Shown here: piece after piece, positions 34,891 to 43,673 of the stretch
Layout: each line of letters begins with the position of its first letter
Numbering within the stretch: the stretch's first letter is position 1
Assembly: GCF_000716875.1 (NCBI RefSeq)
Contig: NZ_JNWQ01000045.1
Location: forward strand, 1-55,960
Direction: 5' to 3'
DNA length: 55,960 nucleotides
Source of the DNA: Streptomyces novaecaesareae
GTDB taxonomy: Bacteria > Actinomycetota > Actinomycetes > Streptomycetales > Streptomycetaceae
The notes under the pieces: generated by a model
Database searches by the model: none
What the model saw: the letters and a program-made list of their open reading frames with translations, nothing else
Told to the model about the DNA's origin: nothing
Position numbers and translations under genes: made by a program

Positions 34891-35082
34891 GTGAAAGCGA
34901 AGTCGCCGGGCGTCCGGCCGTTGAGTGTGCTGGCGGGGTTCGCCCTGCTGCTGGTGGTGGTGTTCGTGGTCGCCTACGGGGTGGGCCGGCAGGTGGGGCC
35001 GGTGGCACCCGGGCTGCGGCCGAGCAGCGGGGGCGGGGAGTCGCCGGGGATGGGCGGGCACGACATGGGCGGGATGCGATGA
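34891..35082 (+). CDS. small Met/His-tailed membrane protein of the copper operon
   Basis: 63 aa from GTG at 34891, with GGGAG directly before it. One TM helix (about 11-31) is followed by an outward or lumenal tail ending SPGMGGHDMGGMR. The four Met and one His there resemble Cu(I)-binding sequences. The stop overlaps the copA start (ATGA), so translation is coupled. I infer a copper-binding accessory peptide that delivers to or receives from CopA. There is no named domain. Confidence 0.65.
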   Translation: MKAKSPGVRPLSVLAGFALLLVVVFVVAYGVGRQVGPVAPGLRPSSGGGESPGMGGHDMGGMR

Positions 35083-37394
35083 GCGCGGTCGCGGGGGCCG
35101 GCGCCGACGCCGACGCCCTGGTGTCCACCGATCTGGCGGTCGGCGGGATGACCTGCGCGGCGTGCGTGGGCCGGGTCGAGAAGCGGCTGGGCCGGATCGA
35201 CGGGGTGACGGCCGGGGTGAACCTGGCCACCGGCCGGGCCCGGGTGCTGCACCCGGCCGAGGTGCCGGTGGCCGAGCTCGTGGCGGCGGTCGAACGGGCG
35301 GGCTACACCGCCGAGCCGGTGGCCGCCGGGGCGCCGGTCGGGGCGGCGGCGGAGGAGGAGCCGGACGAGCGGTGGCGGCTGCTGGTGACCGCCCTGCTGG
35401 CCGTGCCGGTGCTGGTCCTGTCGATGGTGCCCGCGCTGCAGTTCACCGCCTGGCAGTGGGTCTGCTTCGCGCTGGCCGTCCCGGTGGTGACCTGGGGGTC
35501 GGCCGCGTTCCACCGCCGGGCCTGGCAGGGCCTGCGGCACGCGGCGGCGACCATGGACACCCTGGTCAGCCTGGGCGTGGTGGCCTCCTTCGGCTGGTCG
35601 GCGTACGCGCTGGTGTTCGGCGGGGCGGGGGATCCGGGCATGCGGATGCCGTTCTCGCTGACCGCCGACGGCGGCGGCGCGGCGCACGTGTACCTGGAGG
35701 CGGCGGTCGGCGTGCCGCTGTTCGTGCTCGCCGGGCGGCTGCTGGAGGGCCGGGTGCGCCGGCGCAGCGGCTCCGCGCTGCGGGCGCTGGCCGAGCTGGG
35801 CGCCAAGCAGGTGTGCCTGCGCGGCGCGGACGGCGAGGAGCGCCTGGTGCCGATCGAACTGCTGCTGCCCGGGCAGGAGTTCGTGGTGCGCCCGGGTGAG
35901 CGGGTGGCCACCGACGGGGTGGTGGTCGAGGGCGGTTCGGCACTCGACCTGAGCCTGCTGACCGGGGAGAGCGTGCCGGTGGAGGTCGGCCCCGGGGACG
36001 CCGTGGCGGGCGCCACGGTGAACGTCGGCGGCGCGCTGGTGGTCCGGGCCACGGCCGTCGGCACGGACACCCAACTGGCCCGGATCACCGCCCTGGTGGC
36101 GGACGCCCAGGCCGGCAAGGCGCGGGCGCAGCGGCTGGCGGACGCGGTGGCCGGGGTGTTCGTGCCCTGTGTCCTCGCGGTCGCGGCCTCCGTGCTCGGT
36201 TTCTGGCTGGGCGCGGACGCGGCCCCGCAGGCGGCGGTCACGGCGGCCGTCGCGGTGCTGGTGGTGGCCTGCCCGTGCGCGCTGGGGCTGGCGACGCCGA
36301 CGGCGCTGCTGGCGGCGACCGGGCGGGGCGCCGAACTGGGCGTGCTGGTGCGCGGCCCGGAGGTGCTGGAGAGCCTGCGCCGGGTGGACACCGTGGTGAT
36401 GGACAAGACCGGCACGCTGACCACGGGCCGGATGGAGCTGGCGGCGGTGGCCACGGCCGACGGCGTCGCGGAAGCCGAGGCGCTGCGGCTCGCCGGGGCG
36501 GTCGAGCACCGCTCCGAGCACCCGATCGGCCGGGCCGTCGCGGCGGCGGCCCGGGAGCGCTGCGGGGCCCTGCCGGCCGTGGACGGCTTCGCGGCGGTCA
36601 CCGGGCTCGGGGTGTCCGGGACGGTCGAGGGCCGGGCCGTCCGGGTGGTCCGGCCGGACGACGCCGTGCTGCCCCCGGCGCTGGCCGAGGCGGTGGCGCG
36701 GGCCGGGGACGCGGGCCGCACCGGCGTCGTGGTCGAGCTGGACGGGCGGCCCGCGGCCGTCCTGGCGGTCGGCGACACGCTGCGCTCGGGCAGTTGGCGA
36801 GCCGTCCACCGGCTGCGCGGGCTGGGCCTGGAGACGGTGCTGCTGACCGGGGACGGCCCCGGCGCCGCCCGGGCGGTGGCGGCCGAACTCGGCATCGAGC
36901 GGGTGCACGCCTCGGCCTCGCCCGAGCGCAAGGCCGAGGTGGTGGCCGAACTGCGCGCCGCCGGACGGACCGTGGCGGTCGTCGGCGACGGCGTCAACGA
37001 CGCGGTCGCCCTCGCCTCGGCCGACCTCGGGGTGGCGCTGGCCTCGGGCAGCGACGCCGCGATCGGCGCGGCCGGGCTGACCCTGGTGCGCGGCGACATC
37101 GAGGCGGTGGTGGACGCCGTACGGCTGGCACGGCAGACCCTCGCGACGATCCGAGCCAACCTGCTGTGGGCCTTCGGGTACAACGTGGTGCTGATCCCGC
37201 TGGCAGCGGTCGGGCTGCTCAACCCGATGTTGGCGGCGGTGGCGATGTCGCTCAGTTCGCTGCTCGTGGTGGGCAACAGCCTGCGGCTGCGCACCTGGGC
37301 GCCGGGGCGCGGCGGCGCCCGGGTGCACGGCGACGGGGTGCGCGGCGACGGGGTGCGCGGCGACGGGGTGCGCGGGAAGGGGGCGCGGCGATGA
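35079..37394 (+). CDS. copA: Cu(+)-exporting P1B-type ATPase
   Basis: 771 aa from ATG at 35079. An N-terminal HMA domain has GGMTCAAC. Eight TM segments include ACPCALG (CPC metal site), and YN with MSLSS in the last two helices, the combination diagnostic for Cu(I). The actuator has TGES. The P domain has DKTGT, SEHPIG in the N domain, and GDGVND. The usual TGDN motif is TGDG. The C-terminal tail is a 5-residue repeat (HGDGV RGDGV RGDGV RGKGA) encoded by 15-bp tandem repeats. It is the middle gene of a three-gene unit. An IS element lies about 100 bp upstream of the operon. Confidence 0.95.
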   Translation: MSAVAGAGADADALVSTDLAVGGMTCAACVGRVEKRLGRIDGVTAGVNLATGRARVLHPAEVPVAELVAAVERAGYTAEPVAAGAPVGAAAEEEPDERWRLLVTALLAVPVLVLSMVPALQFTAWQWVCFALAVPVVTWGSAAFHRRAWQGLRHAAATMDTLVSLGVVASFGWSAYALVFGGAGDPGMRMPFSLTADGGGAAHVYLEAAVGVPLFVLAGRLLEGRVRRRSGSALRALAELGAKQVCLRGADGEERLVPIELLLPGQEFVVRPGERVATDGVVVEGGSALDLSLLTGESVPVEVGPGDAVAGATVNVGGALVVRATAVGTDTQLARITALVADAQAGKARAQRLADAVAGVFVPCVLAVAASVLGFWLGADAAPQAAVTAAVAVLVVACPCALGLATPTALLAATGRGAELGVLVRGPEVLESLRRVDTVVMDKTGTLTTGRMELAAVATADGVAEAEALRLAGAVEHRSEHPIGRAVAAAARERCGALPAVDGFAAVTGLGVSGTVEGRAVRVVRPDDAVLPPALAEAVARAGDAGRTGVVVELDGRPAAVLAVGDTLRSGSWRAVHRLRGLGLETVLLTGDGPGAARAVAAELGIERVHASASPERKAEVVAELRAAGRTVAVVGDGVNDAVALASADLGVALASGSDAAIGAAGLTLVRGDIEAVVDAVRLARQTLATIRANLLWAFGYNVVLIPLAAVGLLNPMLAAVAMSLSSLLVVGNSLRLRTWAPGRGGARVHGDGVRGDGVRGDGVRGKGARR
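37323..37382. repeat. 15-bp tandem repeat x4 at the copA 3' end
   Basis: Units of GTGCGCGGCGACGGG start at 37323, 37338, 37353 and 37368; the first and last are variant. They encode the Gly/Arg C-terminal tail of CopA. Confidence 0.9.
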
Positions 37395-37891
37395 ACGCAC
37401 CGGCGATGAGCGTGCTGGAACGGCTGAAGGTCGTCGGCCCGCCGGTCGGCGCGGCGGCGCTGGCGCTGGTGCTGCTCACCGGGTGGACGGCGGTCGGCGG
37501 GGCCGGCCGCTCCCGCCCGGTGGAGGCCGGGCCGGGCTGGGTGCTGCTGCCGACGGCGGGCGCGGCCTCGGCCACGGCGGCCTTCTTCACGATCCGCAAC
37601 CCCGGCGACATACCGGACGAACTGACCGGCGCCGAATGGGAGTTCGGCGGGCGCATCATCCCCAAGCGGCACCTGCACCAGGGCGCGGCGGGCAGCTGGG
37701 AGCCGGTGGCCGCGCTGCCCGTACCGGGCCGTGGCGAACTGGCGATGTCCCCGGAAGACGCGGACCTGATGATCCCCGCCCCGCCGCCCCTGCGGGCCGG
37801 CCAGTGGGTGGAGTTCACCCTCACCTTCCGCCACAGCCCGGAACTGCGGCTCAGGGCACAGGTACTGGCCCCGGCCGACCGGCCGCGCTGA
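37391..37891 (+). CDS. PCu(A)C-like copper-binding protein, membrane-anchored
   Basis: 166 aa; ATG at 37391 overlaps the copA stop by 4 nt. A signal-anchor (about 15-36) precedes a beta-sandwich resembling PCuAC/DUF461: AAFFTIRNPGDIPDELTGA, a His pair in PKRHLHQG, MSPEDADLMI with Met residues, and LRAGQWVEFTLTF. Canonical PCuAC binds Cu(I) through H(M)x10Mx21HxM; here spacing and residues differ. It probably holds copper outside the membrane, next to the exporter. Confidence 0.75.
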   Translation: MNAPAMSVLERLKVVGPPVGAAALALVLLTGWTAVGGAGRSRPVEAGPGWVLLPTAGAASATAAFFTIRNPGDIPDELTGAEWEFGGRIIPKRHLHQGAAGSWEPVAALPVPGRGELAMSPEDADLMIPAPPPLRAGQWVEFTLTFRHSPELRLRAQVLAPADRPR

Positions 37892-37940
37892 ACGGCCTCC
37901 GGGGCTCGGACCGCCGGCGGGCGCTGCGCGGCCGGGCCCC

Positions 37941-38230
37941 TCAGGACCCCGCCGGCCCGGCCAGTGTCTCCGTCACCGCCCGGCGGGGCGTGGCCGCGCC
38001 GGGCGGGCCGTAACCGGCGCGCAGCACCAGCTGCACCTGGCTCGGTCCGGTGGCCGGGTCGCGCAGCGCCCACCGGGTGTCCGGCCACTCGACGGCCTGG
38101 TGCCAGACCGTCAGCCGTACGCCGTGCACGGTGGCCAGCAGCCAGACCCTCCCCCAGCCTCCGGCTGGGAGGTGCCCCCATCAGCGCCTGGCCCGTGCGC
38201 AGCCGGGGCGGGGGTCCGGGTGCGCGTCAT
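37941..38230 (-). pseudogene. small gene frameshifted by a palindromic repeat insertion
   Basis: A start with a good ribosome site (AAGGAG, ATG at 38230) reads MTRTRTPAPAAHGPGA, then enters the palindrome and stops at about 38114. A second frame begins right after the palindrome and reads VWLLATVHGVRLTVWHQAVEW to a stop at 37941. The two parts fit as one original protein of about 85-90 aa interrupted by an insertion whose length is not a multiple of three. The function is unknown. A GTG at 38129 could restart translation. Confidence 0.5.
38147..38179. repeat. REP-like palindromic unit
   Basis: CTCCCCCAGCC, a short loop, GGCTGGGAGG, then TGCCCCC. The unit resembles the short dispersed palindromes common between streptomycete genes. 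Here it lies inside a small coding region. Confidence 0.6.
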
Positions 38231-38365
38231 GACGATCCACTCCTTCGACCGGAGAGCGGTCCACTCCCTCGACCGCGTGGTCCGCACTACCTCACTACGT
38301 CCGATCCTGCGCGCTGGCCCCGGCGGGCGACAGGGCCGTACGCCCTGTGCCCGGCAGGGCCTTGG

Positions 38366-39241
38366 TCACCCGTGCGGGACGACGGCGACCGGCGCCTCGG
38401 CGTGGTGGAGCACAGCGTGCACGACGCGGCCCAGCCGGGGGCCGAATTCGAGCGGGCGGCGGCGCCGGCCGACCACGACCAGCGAGGCCGCGGCCGAGGC
38501 CTCGACCAGCGCGCGGGCCGAGCCCAGCCGGACGTCCTCGACCACCGCGACCTCCGGGTGCCGCTCGCGCGGCCCGGCCAGGGCGAGCGAGAGCAGCTTC
38601 GCCTCCAGCGCCTCCAACTGGTCGACCTCGCCCGCCGGGACGGCCCCGCCCGCGTAGCCGAACAGCGGCGGCAGCTCCCAGCCGTGCACCGCCCGGACCG
38701 GGGCGCCGCGCAGCGCGGCCTCACGGAAGGCGAAGGCCAGCACCTCCTCCTCCGGGGCGTGGGCGTCGACGCCGACCACCACCTCGGCCGCGCCGTCCGC
38801 GTCCTCGCCGGCCTCCCGCACCACGACCACCGGCGCGCCGCTGCGCCCGGCCACGGACATGCTGACCGAGCCGAGGAGCAGCCCGGTGAAGCCGCCGCGG
38901 CCGCGCGAACCGAGCACCAGCAGGTCGGCGTCCGCGGCGGCGGCCACCAGGCCGTCGATCGGCGCGTCGAGCACCGCGTCGGTCTGCACGGTCAGCTCCG
39001 GGTGGCGCGCGCGGACGGCCTCGGCCGCCTCGGCCAGGGTCCGCTGGGCGGCGTCGGGCAGGTCGTCGGGCTCGGCGAAGGAGGACACGCCGTCGGTCAG
39101 CCACGGCCAGGCGTGCACCAGGCGCAGCGACGCGCCGCGGCGCAGCGCCTCCTCGGCGGCCCAGTGGGCGGCGGCGGTGCTCTGCGGCGAGCCGTCGACT
39201 CCGGCCAGCACGGTTGACGTCGACTCGCTGCGCTCGCTCAT
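38366..39241 (-). CDS. universal stress protein, tandem UspA domains
   Basis: 291 aa from ATG at 39241 (GGAGGAA upstream). Domain 1 (about 8-143) carries the ATP-binding G2xG9xGS pattern in GSRGRGGFTGLLLGSVS. Domain 2 (about 152-290) has a degenerate version (GRRRRPLEFGPRLG), so only one site likely binds ATP. Double-domain Usps are typical members of actinobacterial hypoxia/dormancy regulons. The divergent histidine kinase gene shares a 377-bp intergenic region containing a DosR-box-like dyad. Confidence 0.92.
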   Translation of the reverse strand: MSERSESTSTVLAGVDGSPQSTAAAHWAAEEALRRGASLRLVHAWPWLTDGVSSFAEPDDLPDAAQRTLAEAAEAVRARHPELTVQTDAVLDAPIDGLVAAAADADLLVLGSRGRGGFTGLLLGSVSMSVAGRSGAPVVVVREAGEDADGAAEVVVGVDAHAPEEEVLAFAFREAALRGAPVRAVHGWELPPLFGYAGGAVPAGEVDQLEALEAKLLSLALAGPRERHPEVAVVEDVRLGSARALVEASAAASLVVVGRRRRPLEFGPRLGRVVHAVLHHAEAPVAVVPHG

Positions 39242-39618
39242 TCGCGTTCCTCCACGGTGTCGGCACTCGGTGGTTCGGCGTCGGCGACGGTGCGCGCTGA
39301 CGCCCCGTCCGTTCCTCCGCTCCTCCTCCACCCTGGCAGCCCCGGACGGCCCGGGAACAGAGGCCGCAGGGCCCTCGGCCACGGGACCTAAGGCCCGCCC
39401 GGGGGAGCCTACGGCCGACCCCGCCGTGCACCCGGACGACACGTGGGCACTACCGTGATCACGGCGATCCCGCTGGTCGGACGGCACCCGAGCCGCGCCA
39501 CGGCGGGGGCGGGCCGGTCGGTCGGGGCAGGCCGGTCAGGGCAAGCAGGCCGGCCGGACAAGCCAGTCGGGCAGGCCGGTCGGGCAGGCCGGTCGGGCAG
39601 GACACGAGGAGGACAGCG
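39242..39618. other. usp/kinase divergent intergenic region
   Basis: 377 bp. It contains the dyad at 39383-39396 and, nearer the kinase, a run of ggccggtcgggca units (about 39555-39600) forming imperfect 13-bp tandem repeats. No gene was found. Confidence 0.5.
39383..39396. promoter_or_regulatory. DosR/OsdR-box-like dyad
   Basis: GGGACCTAAGGCCC is a 14-bp near-palindrome close to the core of DevR/DosR boxes (GGGACnnnnGTCCC-type). It lies between the usp and kinase genes, 142 nt from the usp start. Confidence 0.5.
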
Positions 39619-41358
39619 GTGGGCGGAGCGGACGGCAGCGCGGCGGGCGGCGGCGCGCGGATGCCCCGGCTGCGCCTGGACGAGCTGCTGGAGGAGCTCC
39701 AGTGGCGGATCGACGCGGCGCGCGGGACGCAGAACCGGGTGCACAACCTGCTGGAGGCGGTGCTCGCGGTCGGCCGTGAGCTGGACCTCGCGCAGGCGCT
39801 GCACCGGATCGTCGAGGCGGCGGTCGACCTGGTGGACGCCCGCTACGGCGCGCTGGGGGTGATCGGGCCGGACGGGCATTCGCTGTCGCAGTTCCTGACG
39901 GTGGGTCTGTCCGACGAGGAGATCGCCGAGATCGGGCCGCCGCCGTCGGGCCGGGGCATCCTGGGCGAGCTGATCCGTGAGCCGCGGCCACTGCGCTGCC
40001 CGGTGCTGTCGGAGCACCCGGCCTCGGCCGGGTTCCCGCCGAACCACCCGCCGATGCACACCTTTCTGGGGGTGCCGGTGCGGGTGCACGGCGAGGTGTT
40101 CGGCAACCTCTACCTGACCGACAAGCGCGGCGGGCTGGACTTCGACGAGGACGACGAGGCGGTGATCGCCACCCTGGCGGTCGCGGCCGGGGTGGCGATC
40201 GACAACGCCCGGCTGTACGAGGAGGCGCAGCTGCGCCAGCGCTGGCTGCGGGCGAGCACCGAGATCACCCGCAGTCTGCTGTCGGGCGCGCCGCGCCTGG
40301 AGGTGGTCGAGCTGATCGCCCGGCGGGCCCGGGAGATCTCGGGCGCCGAGCTGGCGGACGTCTCGGTGGCGCTGGCCGGCCCGGAGGAGCGGGCCGAGGA
40401 ACTGGCCGTCGAGGTCGCGCTGGGCGGCACGCCGTCGGCGCGGCTGGGGGTGACGGTGCCGGTGGACGGCACGCTGTCCGGCGCGGCGTACGCCTCCGGT
40501 TCGCCGGTCACCAGCGACGAGCTGGCCTGTGACGCCCGGTTCCCGGCCGGCCCGGCGGGCCGCTTCGACGGGCTGGGCGCGGCGGTGGCGGTGCCGCTGG
40601 GCACCGGCGCCGGGTACGGGCGGGGCGTGCTGCTGCTGGCGCGGGCGCAGGGGCAGCCGGCCTTCGGGCCGGAGGAGACCGGCCCGCTGCTGGGCTTCGC
40701 CGACCAGGCCGCGCTCGCCCTGGAGTTGGCCGAACGGCGGCGTGACGCCGAGCAGTTGACGCTGCTGGAGGACCGCGACCGGATCGCCCGCGATCTGCAC
40801 GACCTGGCGATCCAGCGGCTGTTCGCGACCGGCATGACACTGCAGAGCGCGGGCCGGCTGATCGACAGCCCGGCCGCCGCGGACCGGGTGGCCCGGGCGG
40901 TGGCGGACCTGGACGAGACCATCAAGATCATCCGCTCGACCATCTTCGGCCTGCGCGCCCACAGCGAACCCGACCGCGGCCTGCGCGCCCGCGCCACCCG
41001 GGTCGTCACCGAGGCGCAGGGCCCGCTCGGCTTCGCGCCCCGGCTGAGCATGGAGGGCCTGCTGGACACCGACGTGCCGCAGGAGCTGGCCGCGCACGTG
41101 GTGGCCGTCCTGGCCGAGGCGCTCAGCAACGCCGCCCGGCACGCCCGCGCCACCCGGGTCGAGGTGACGCTGCGCGCCCTCGCGGGGCGGGTGGTGCTGA
41201 CCGTCACGGACGACGGCGTGGGCGTGCCCGAGGGCGGGCGCCGCAGCGGGCTGCGCAACCTCGCCGAGCGCGCCGACCGGGTCGGCGGGGCCTTCGCCGT
41301 CGACCGGGCCGAGGGCGGCGGCACCCGGCTGCTCTGGGAGGCCCCGGTCGGGTCGTAA
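39619..41358 (+). CDS. GAF-domain sensor histidine kinase, DevS/OsdK-like
   Basis: 579 aa from GTG at 39619 (GAGGAGG upstream). Two GAF domains (about 55-205 and 225-375) precede a HisKA_3 dimerisation domain with His394 in RIARDLHDLAIQRLF and an HATPase_c domain (NAARHARATRVEV N box, DDGVGVPEGG G1, GLRNLAERA). GAF-A contains GFPPNHPPMHTFLGVPVRV, closely like the segment of mycobacterial DevS/DosT that holds the haem-ligand His; His143 is the candidate. It likely senses oxygen, NO, CO or redox and phosphorylates the NarL-type regulator at 42846. Confidence 0.93.
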   Translation: MGGADGSAAGGGARMPRLRLDELLEELQWRIDAARGTQNRVHNLLEAVLAVGRELDLAQALHRIVEAAVDLVDARYGALGVIGPDGHSLSQFLTVGLSDEEIAEIGPPPSGRGILGELIREPRPLRCPVLSEHPASAGFPPNHPPMHTFLGVPVRVHGEVFGNLYLTDKRGGLDFDEDDEAVIATLAVAAGVAIDNARLYEEAQLRQRWLRASTEITRSLLSGAPRLEVVELIARRAREISGAELADVSVALAGPEERAEELAVEVALGGTPSARLGVTVPVDGTLSGAAYASGSPVTSDELACDARFPAGPAGRFDGLGAAVAVPLGTGAGYGRGVLLLARAQGQPAFGPEETGPLLGFADQAALALELAERRRDAEQLTLLEDRDRIARDLHDLAIQRLFATGMTLQSAGRLIDSPAAADRVARAVADLDETIKIIRSTIFGLRAHSEPDRGLRARATRVVTEAQGPLGFAPRLSMEGLLDTDVPQELAAHVVAVLAEALSNAARHARATRVEVTLRALAGRVVLTVTDDGVGVPEGGRRSGLRNLAERADRVGGAFAVDRAEGGGTRLLWEAPVGS

Positions 41359-41778
41359 CGGCCCGAGCACGCCGTTCGGCCCCGGTCTCCAACGTCGTCA
41401 GCCCCAACGGCCGGGCGCCCCCGGTGGCCACCGCACGGGGAACTCCGCCGCGCCGCGCGCCGTTGCCGCTGATCGCCAACGTGCCGACCAGCTCCGGATG
41501 TTCGAGGCGAGGCGGCCGTGGCCGCTGTCGAAGGAGCGCAGTTCGGAGGGGGATTCGGCATGTGCGGAGTGCATCATGGCGACAACTCCGGGTCCGCCGG
41601 TAACGCGACAGCGGCACGGTCCTTATCCGAACGACCGGACCGTTCGGGCACGGTTCACAACTCCGCCACGACTTCCTGGAAGAACACCCCCAACGTCCAT
41701 TGTCGCCATGCATGTTCGAAGGTAGAGTCGCCGTTCACCGAGGACGGAGGAGTACTTCTCGGCGCCATTGGGGCGGGC
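41359..41778. other. intergenic region, no supported gene
   Basis: 420 bp of lower GC than its surroundings toward the right. An inverted repeat with arms ATGGCGACAA (about 41577-41586) and TTGTCGCCAT (about 41700-41709) encloses 113 bp. I find no protein gene. Confidence 0.4.
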
Positions 41779-42760
41779 ATGTCAAATATTTGTGGTTCCC
41801 GGGTCGTTCCTGACCTGCTCGACGTGTTCAGCGATATCGCACGTCGAAATCCCGGTCGTCCGGCGATCGTCCACCGTGGACGCGCCCTGGGCTACGGCCG
41901 GCGCCCGGAGTCGGCGAACGCCCTGGCCACACGCCCGGGCCACACGCCCGTGCCCGGCTCCCCGCACGGTCGCCGTGCCGACGGTCCACGCGCCGGAAAC
42001 GGTGGTCGCACGTCCCTTCGTGCCGGCCGCCGCGGTCACCGATTGCCCCGTCGATCCGGCATTCCCGGCGGCCCGCCGACAGGCCAAGGCGGCGGCCCGG
42101 TGCCGTACCGCGGTGTCCGGAAGGTCCGGCGACACACTCCGACTCGGCGCCCGATTGCCGGAGTCACCGGACCCGACCGAATTCCCTGGGAATCCCCCGG
42201 AAAGCCTCCGCGTGGCCGGCCGCGGGCTGCCCGGAACAACCGGCCTGCATTCCCTTCACGCGCCCTGCCGCACGTCGAGAACCCACCCCCTGGAACCCCA
42301 CGTCCCGGAGACCGCCATGAGTGACCAGAGCCCCATCGCACCCCTCGCCATCCGCGGCGACGTCGCGCGCCGCGACGCCGAGGGCCGCTGCTACCACCTC
42401 GACCGCACGGTGGACGTCATCGACACCGTCGACGGACCGCTCCACAGCCTGCCGATCGAGGAGGTGCTGCTGGCCGACTGCGCCGACCTCATCCGGGACT
42501 GCTCGGTGGTCGGCTTCCCGGGAGCCCCCGGGGAGGGCCAACGAGCCGTCGCCATCGTGCAGTTGCAGGACGCGGCGGCGGAGGCCGGCGCCGAGGAGGT
42601 ACTGGCCGCGGCCAACGAGGCGCTGACGACGTTCGGGCTGGCCGCCCTCGCCGCCGTCCGGATCGTCCGGACACCGGAGGACGTCCCGCACGGACCGACC
42701 GGCAAGGTGCTCAAGCGCGAGCGGCGCACCCGCCACGCCGGCTCCCCCGCGGGCCAGTAG
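41779..42760 (+). pseudogene. decayed AMP-forming adenylating enzyme (NRPS A-domain/acyl-CoA ligase-like)
   Basis: Three pieces of one family appear in order. The frame from ATG 41779 reads LLDVFSDIARRNPGRPAIVH, an A-domain start. Another frame then shows PETVVARPFVP and CPVDPAFPAARRQAK, the A2-A3 approach. The central domain with the P-loop and A4-A7 motifs is missing. From ATG 42317 an intact C-terminal subdomain follows (DVIDTVDGPLHSLPIEEVLL ... GPTGKVLKRERR with the catalytic Lys). The last part is a 147-aa open frame that could be translated, but it lacks the adenylate-forming core. Confidence 0.75.
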
Positions 42761-42845
42761 TCCGCCGTGGACCACCCCGCGCCCGTGATCCGCCGGCCGT
42801 ACCGGTACCTGCGGACGGCGCTGGTCGAGCCCGACGGTCGTCCCG

Positions 42846-43565
42846 TCAGCCGCGGCCCGCGCGCAGCGGGGACGGCTGTGCGGCGGCGGACGCCTGGCGC
42901 AGTTCGGTGGCGATCAGGGCCGCCTGCACCCGCCGCTCCACACCGAGCTTGGCGAGCAGCCGCGAGACGTGGTTCTTCACCGTCTTCTCGGCGAGGTAGA
43001 GCCGCTCGCCGATCTGCCGGTTGGTCAGGCCCTCGCCGATCAGCGCCAGCACCTCCTGCTCGCGGGTGGTCAGCCCGGGCCCGGTGGTCGCCGGCTGGGC
43101 CGGTTCGGCGTCGCTGCGCAACCGGTTGAGCAGGCGGGTGGCCGCGCCGGGGTCGAGCATCGAGCGGCCGGAGGCGACGGTGCGGACGGCGGCGACCAGG
43201 TCGGTGCCGCTGATCTGCTTCAGCACGTACCCGGCGGCGCCCGCCATCACGGCGTCCAGCAGCGCCTCCTCGTCGTCGAAGGAGGTGAGCATCAGACAGG
43301 CCAGCCCGGGCATCCGGGAGCGCAGTTCACGGCAGACGGAGACGCCGTCCCCGTCGCCCAGCCGGACGTCCAGCACGGCGACGTCGGGCCGCAGCGCGGG
43401 CACCCGGACGAGCGCCTGCTCGGCGGTCGCCGCCTCGCCGACCACCTCCAGGTCCGGCTCGCCGTCCAGCAGGTCGTGCACCCCGCGGCGGACCACCTCG
43501 TGGTCGTCCAGCAGGAACACCCGGACCGGCGCCGAGGCCTCGGCGCCCTCCGTCTTGGTCGCCAT
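42846..43565 (-). CDS. NarL/FixJ-family response regulator, DevR/OsdR-like
   Basis: 239 aa from ATG at 43565 (GGAG 7 nt upstream). The receiver domain (about 14-130) has acidic FLLDDHE, phospho-acceptor Asp in [13 protein letters not shown] (about 65), switch Thr/Ser in [12 protein letters not shown] and Lys in YVLKQISG. The LuxR HTH (about 165-225) reads [43 protein letters not shown]. Its resemblance to DevR/DosR plus a nearby DevS-like kinase make them a probable pair, although the genes are divergent and separated by the decayed adenylation gene. A self-complementary box sits in its upstream region. Confidence 0.92.
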   Translation of the reverse strand: MATKTEGAEASAPVRVFLLDDHEVVRRGVHDLLDGEPDLEVVGEAATAEQALVRVPALRPDVAVLDVRLGDGDGVSVCRELRSRMPGLACLMLTSFDDEEALLDAVMAGAAGYVLKQISGTDLVAAVRTVASGRSMLDPGAATRLLNRLRSDAEPAQPATTGPGLTTREQEVLALIGEGLTNRQIGERLYLAEKTVKNHVSRLLAKLGVERRVQAALIATELRQASAAAQPSPLRAGRG

Positions 43566-43645
43566 CACGCGGCTCCACCTTCGTCACCCCCGCACACTCC
43601 CGGCGGGGCCCAGGGCATCATCGCCCACCGGGCGGCCGGGCCCCA

Positions 43646-43659
43646 GGGCCGAACGGCCC
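43646..43659. promoter_or_regulatory. palindromic box upstream of the response regulator
   Basis: GGGCCGAACGGCCC is palindromic except for its central AA and lies 81-94 nt upstream of the regulator start, with the same 14-bp GGG/CCC frame as the boxes at 39383 and 46193. It may mediate autoregulation. Confidence 0.4.
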
Positions 43660-43673
43660 CATTGCGCCCGGTT

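Noticed and set aside
41204..41713. Minus-strand frame in the gap after the histidine kinase
   Set aside because: Overlaps the kinase 3' end antisense, with low-complexity Arg/Pro content and no recognisable domain.
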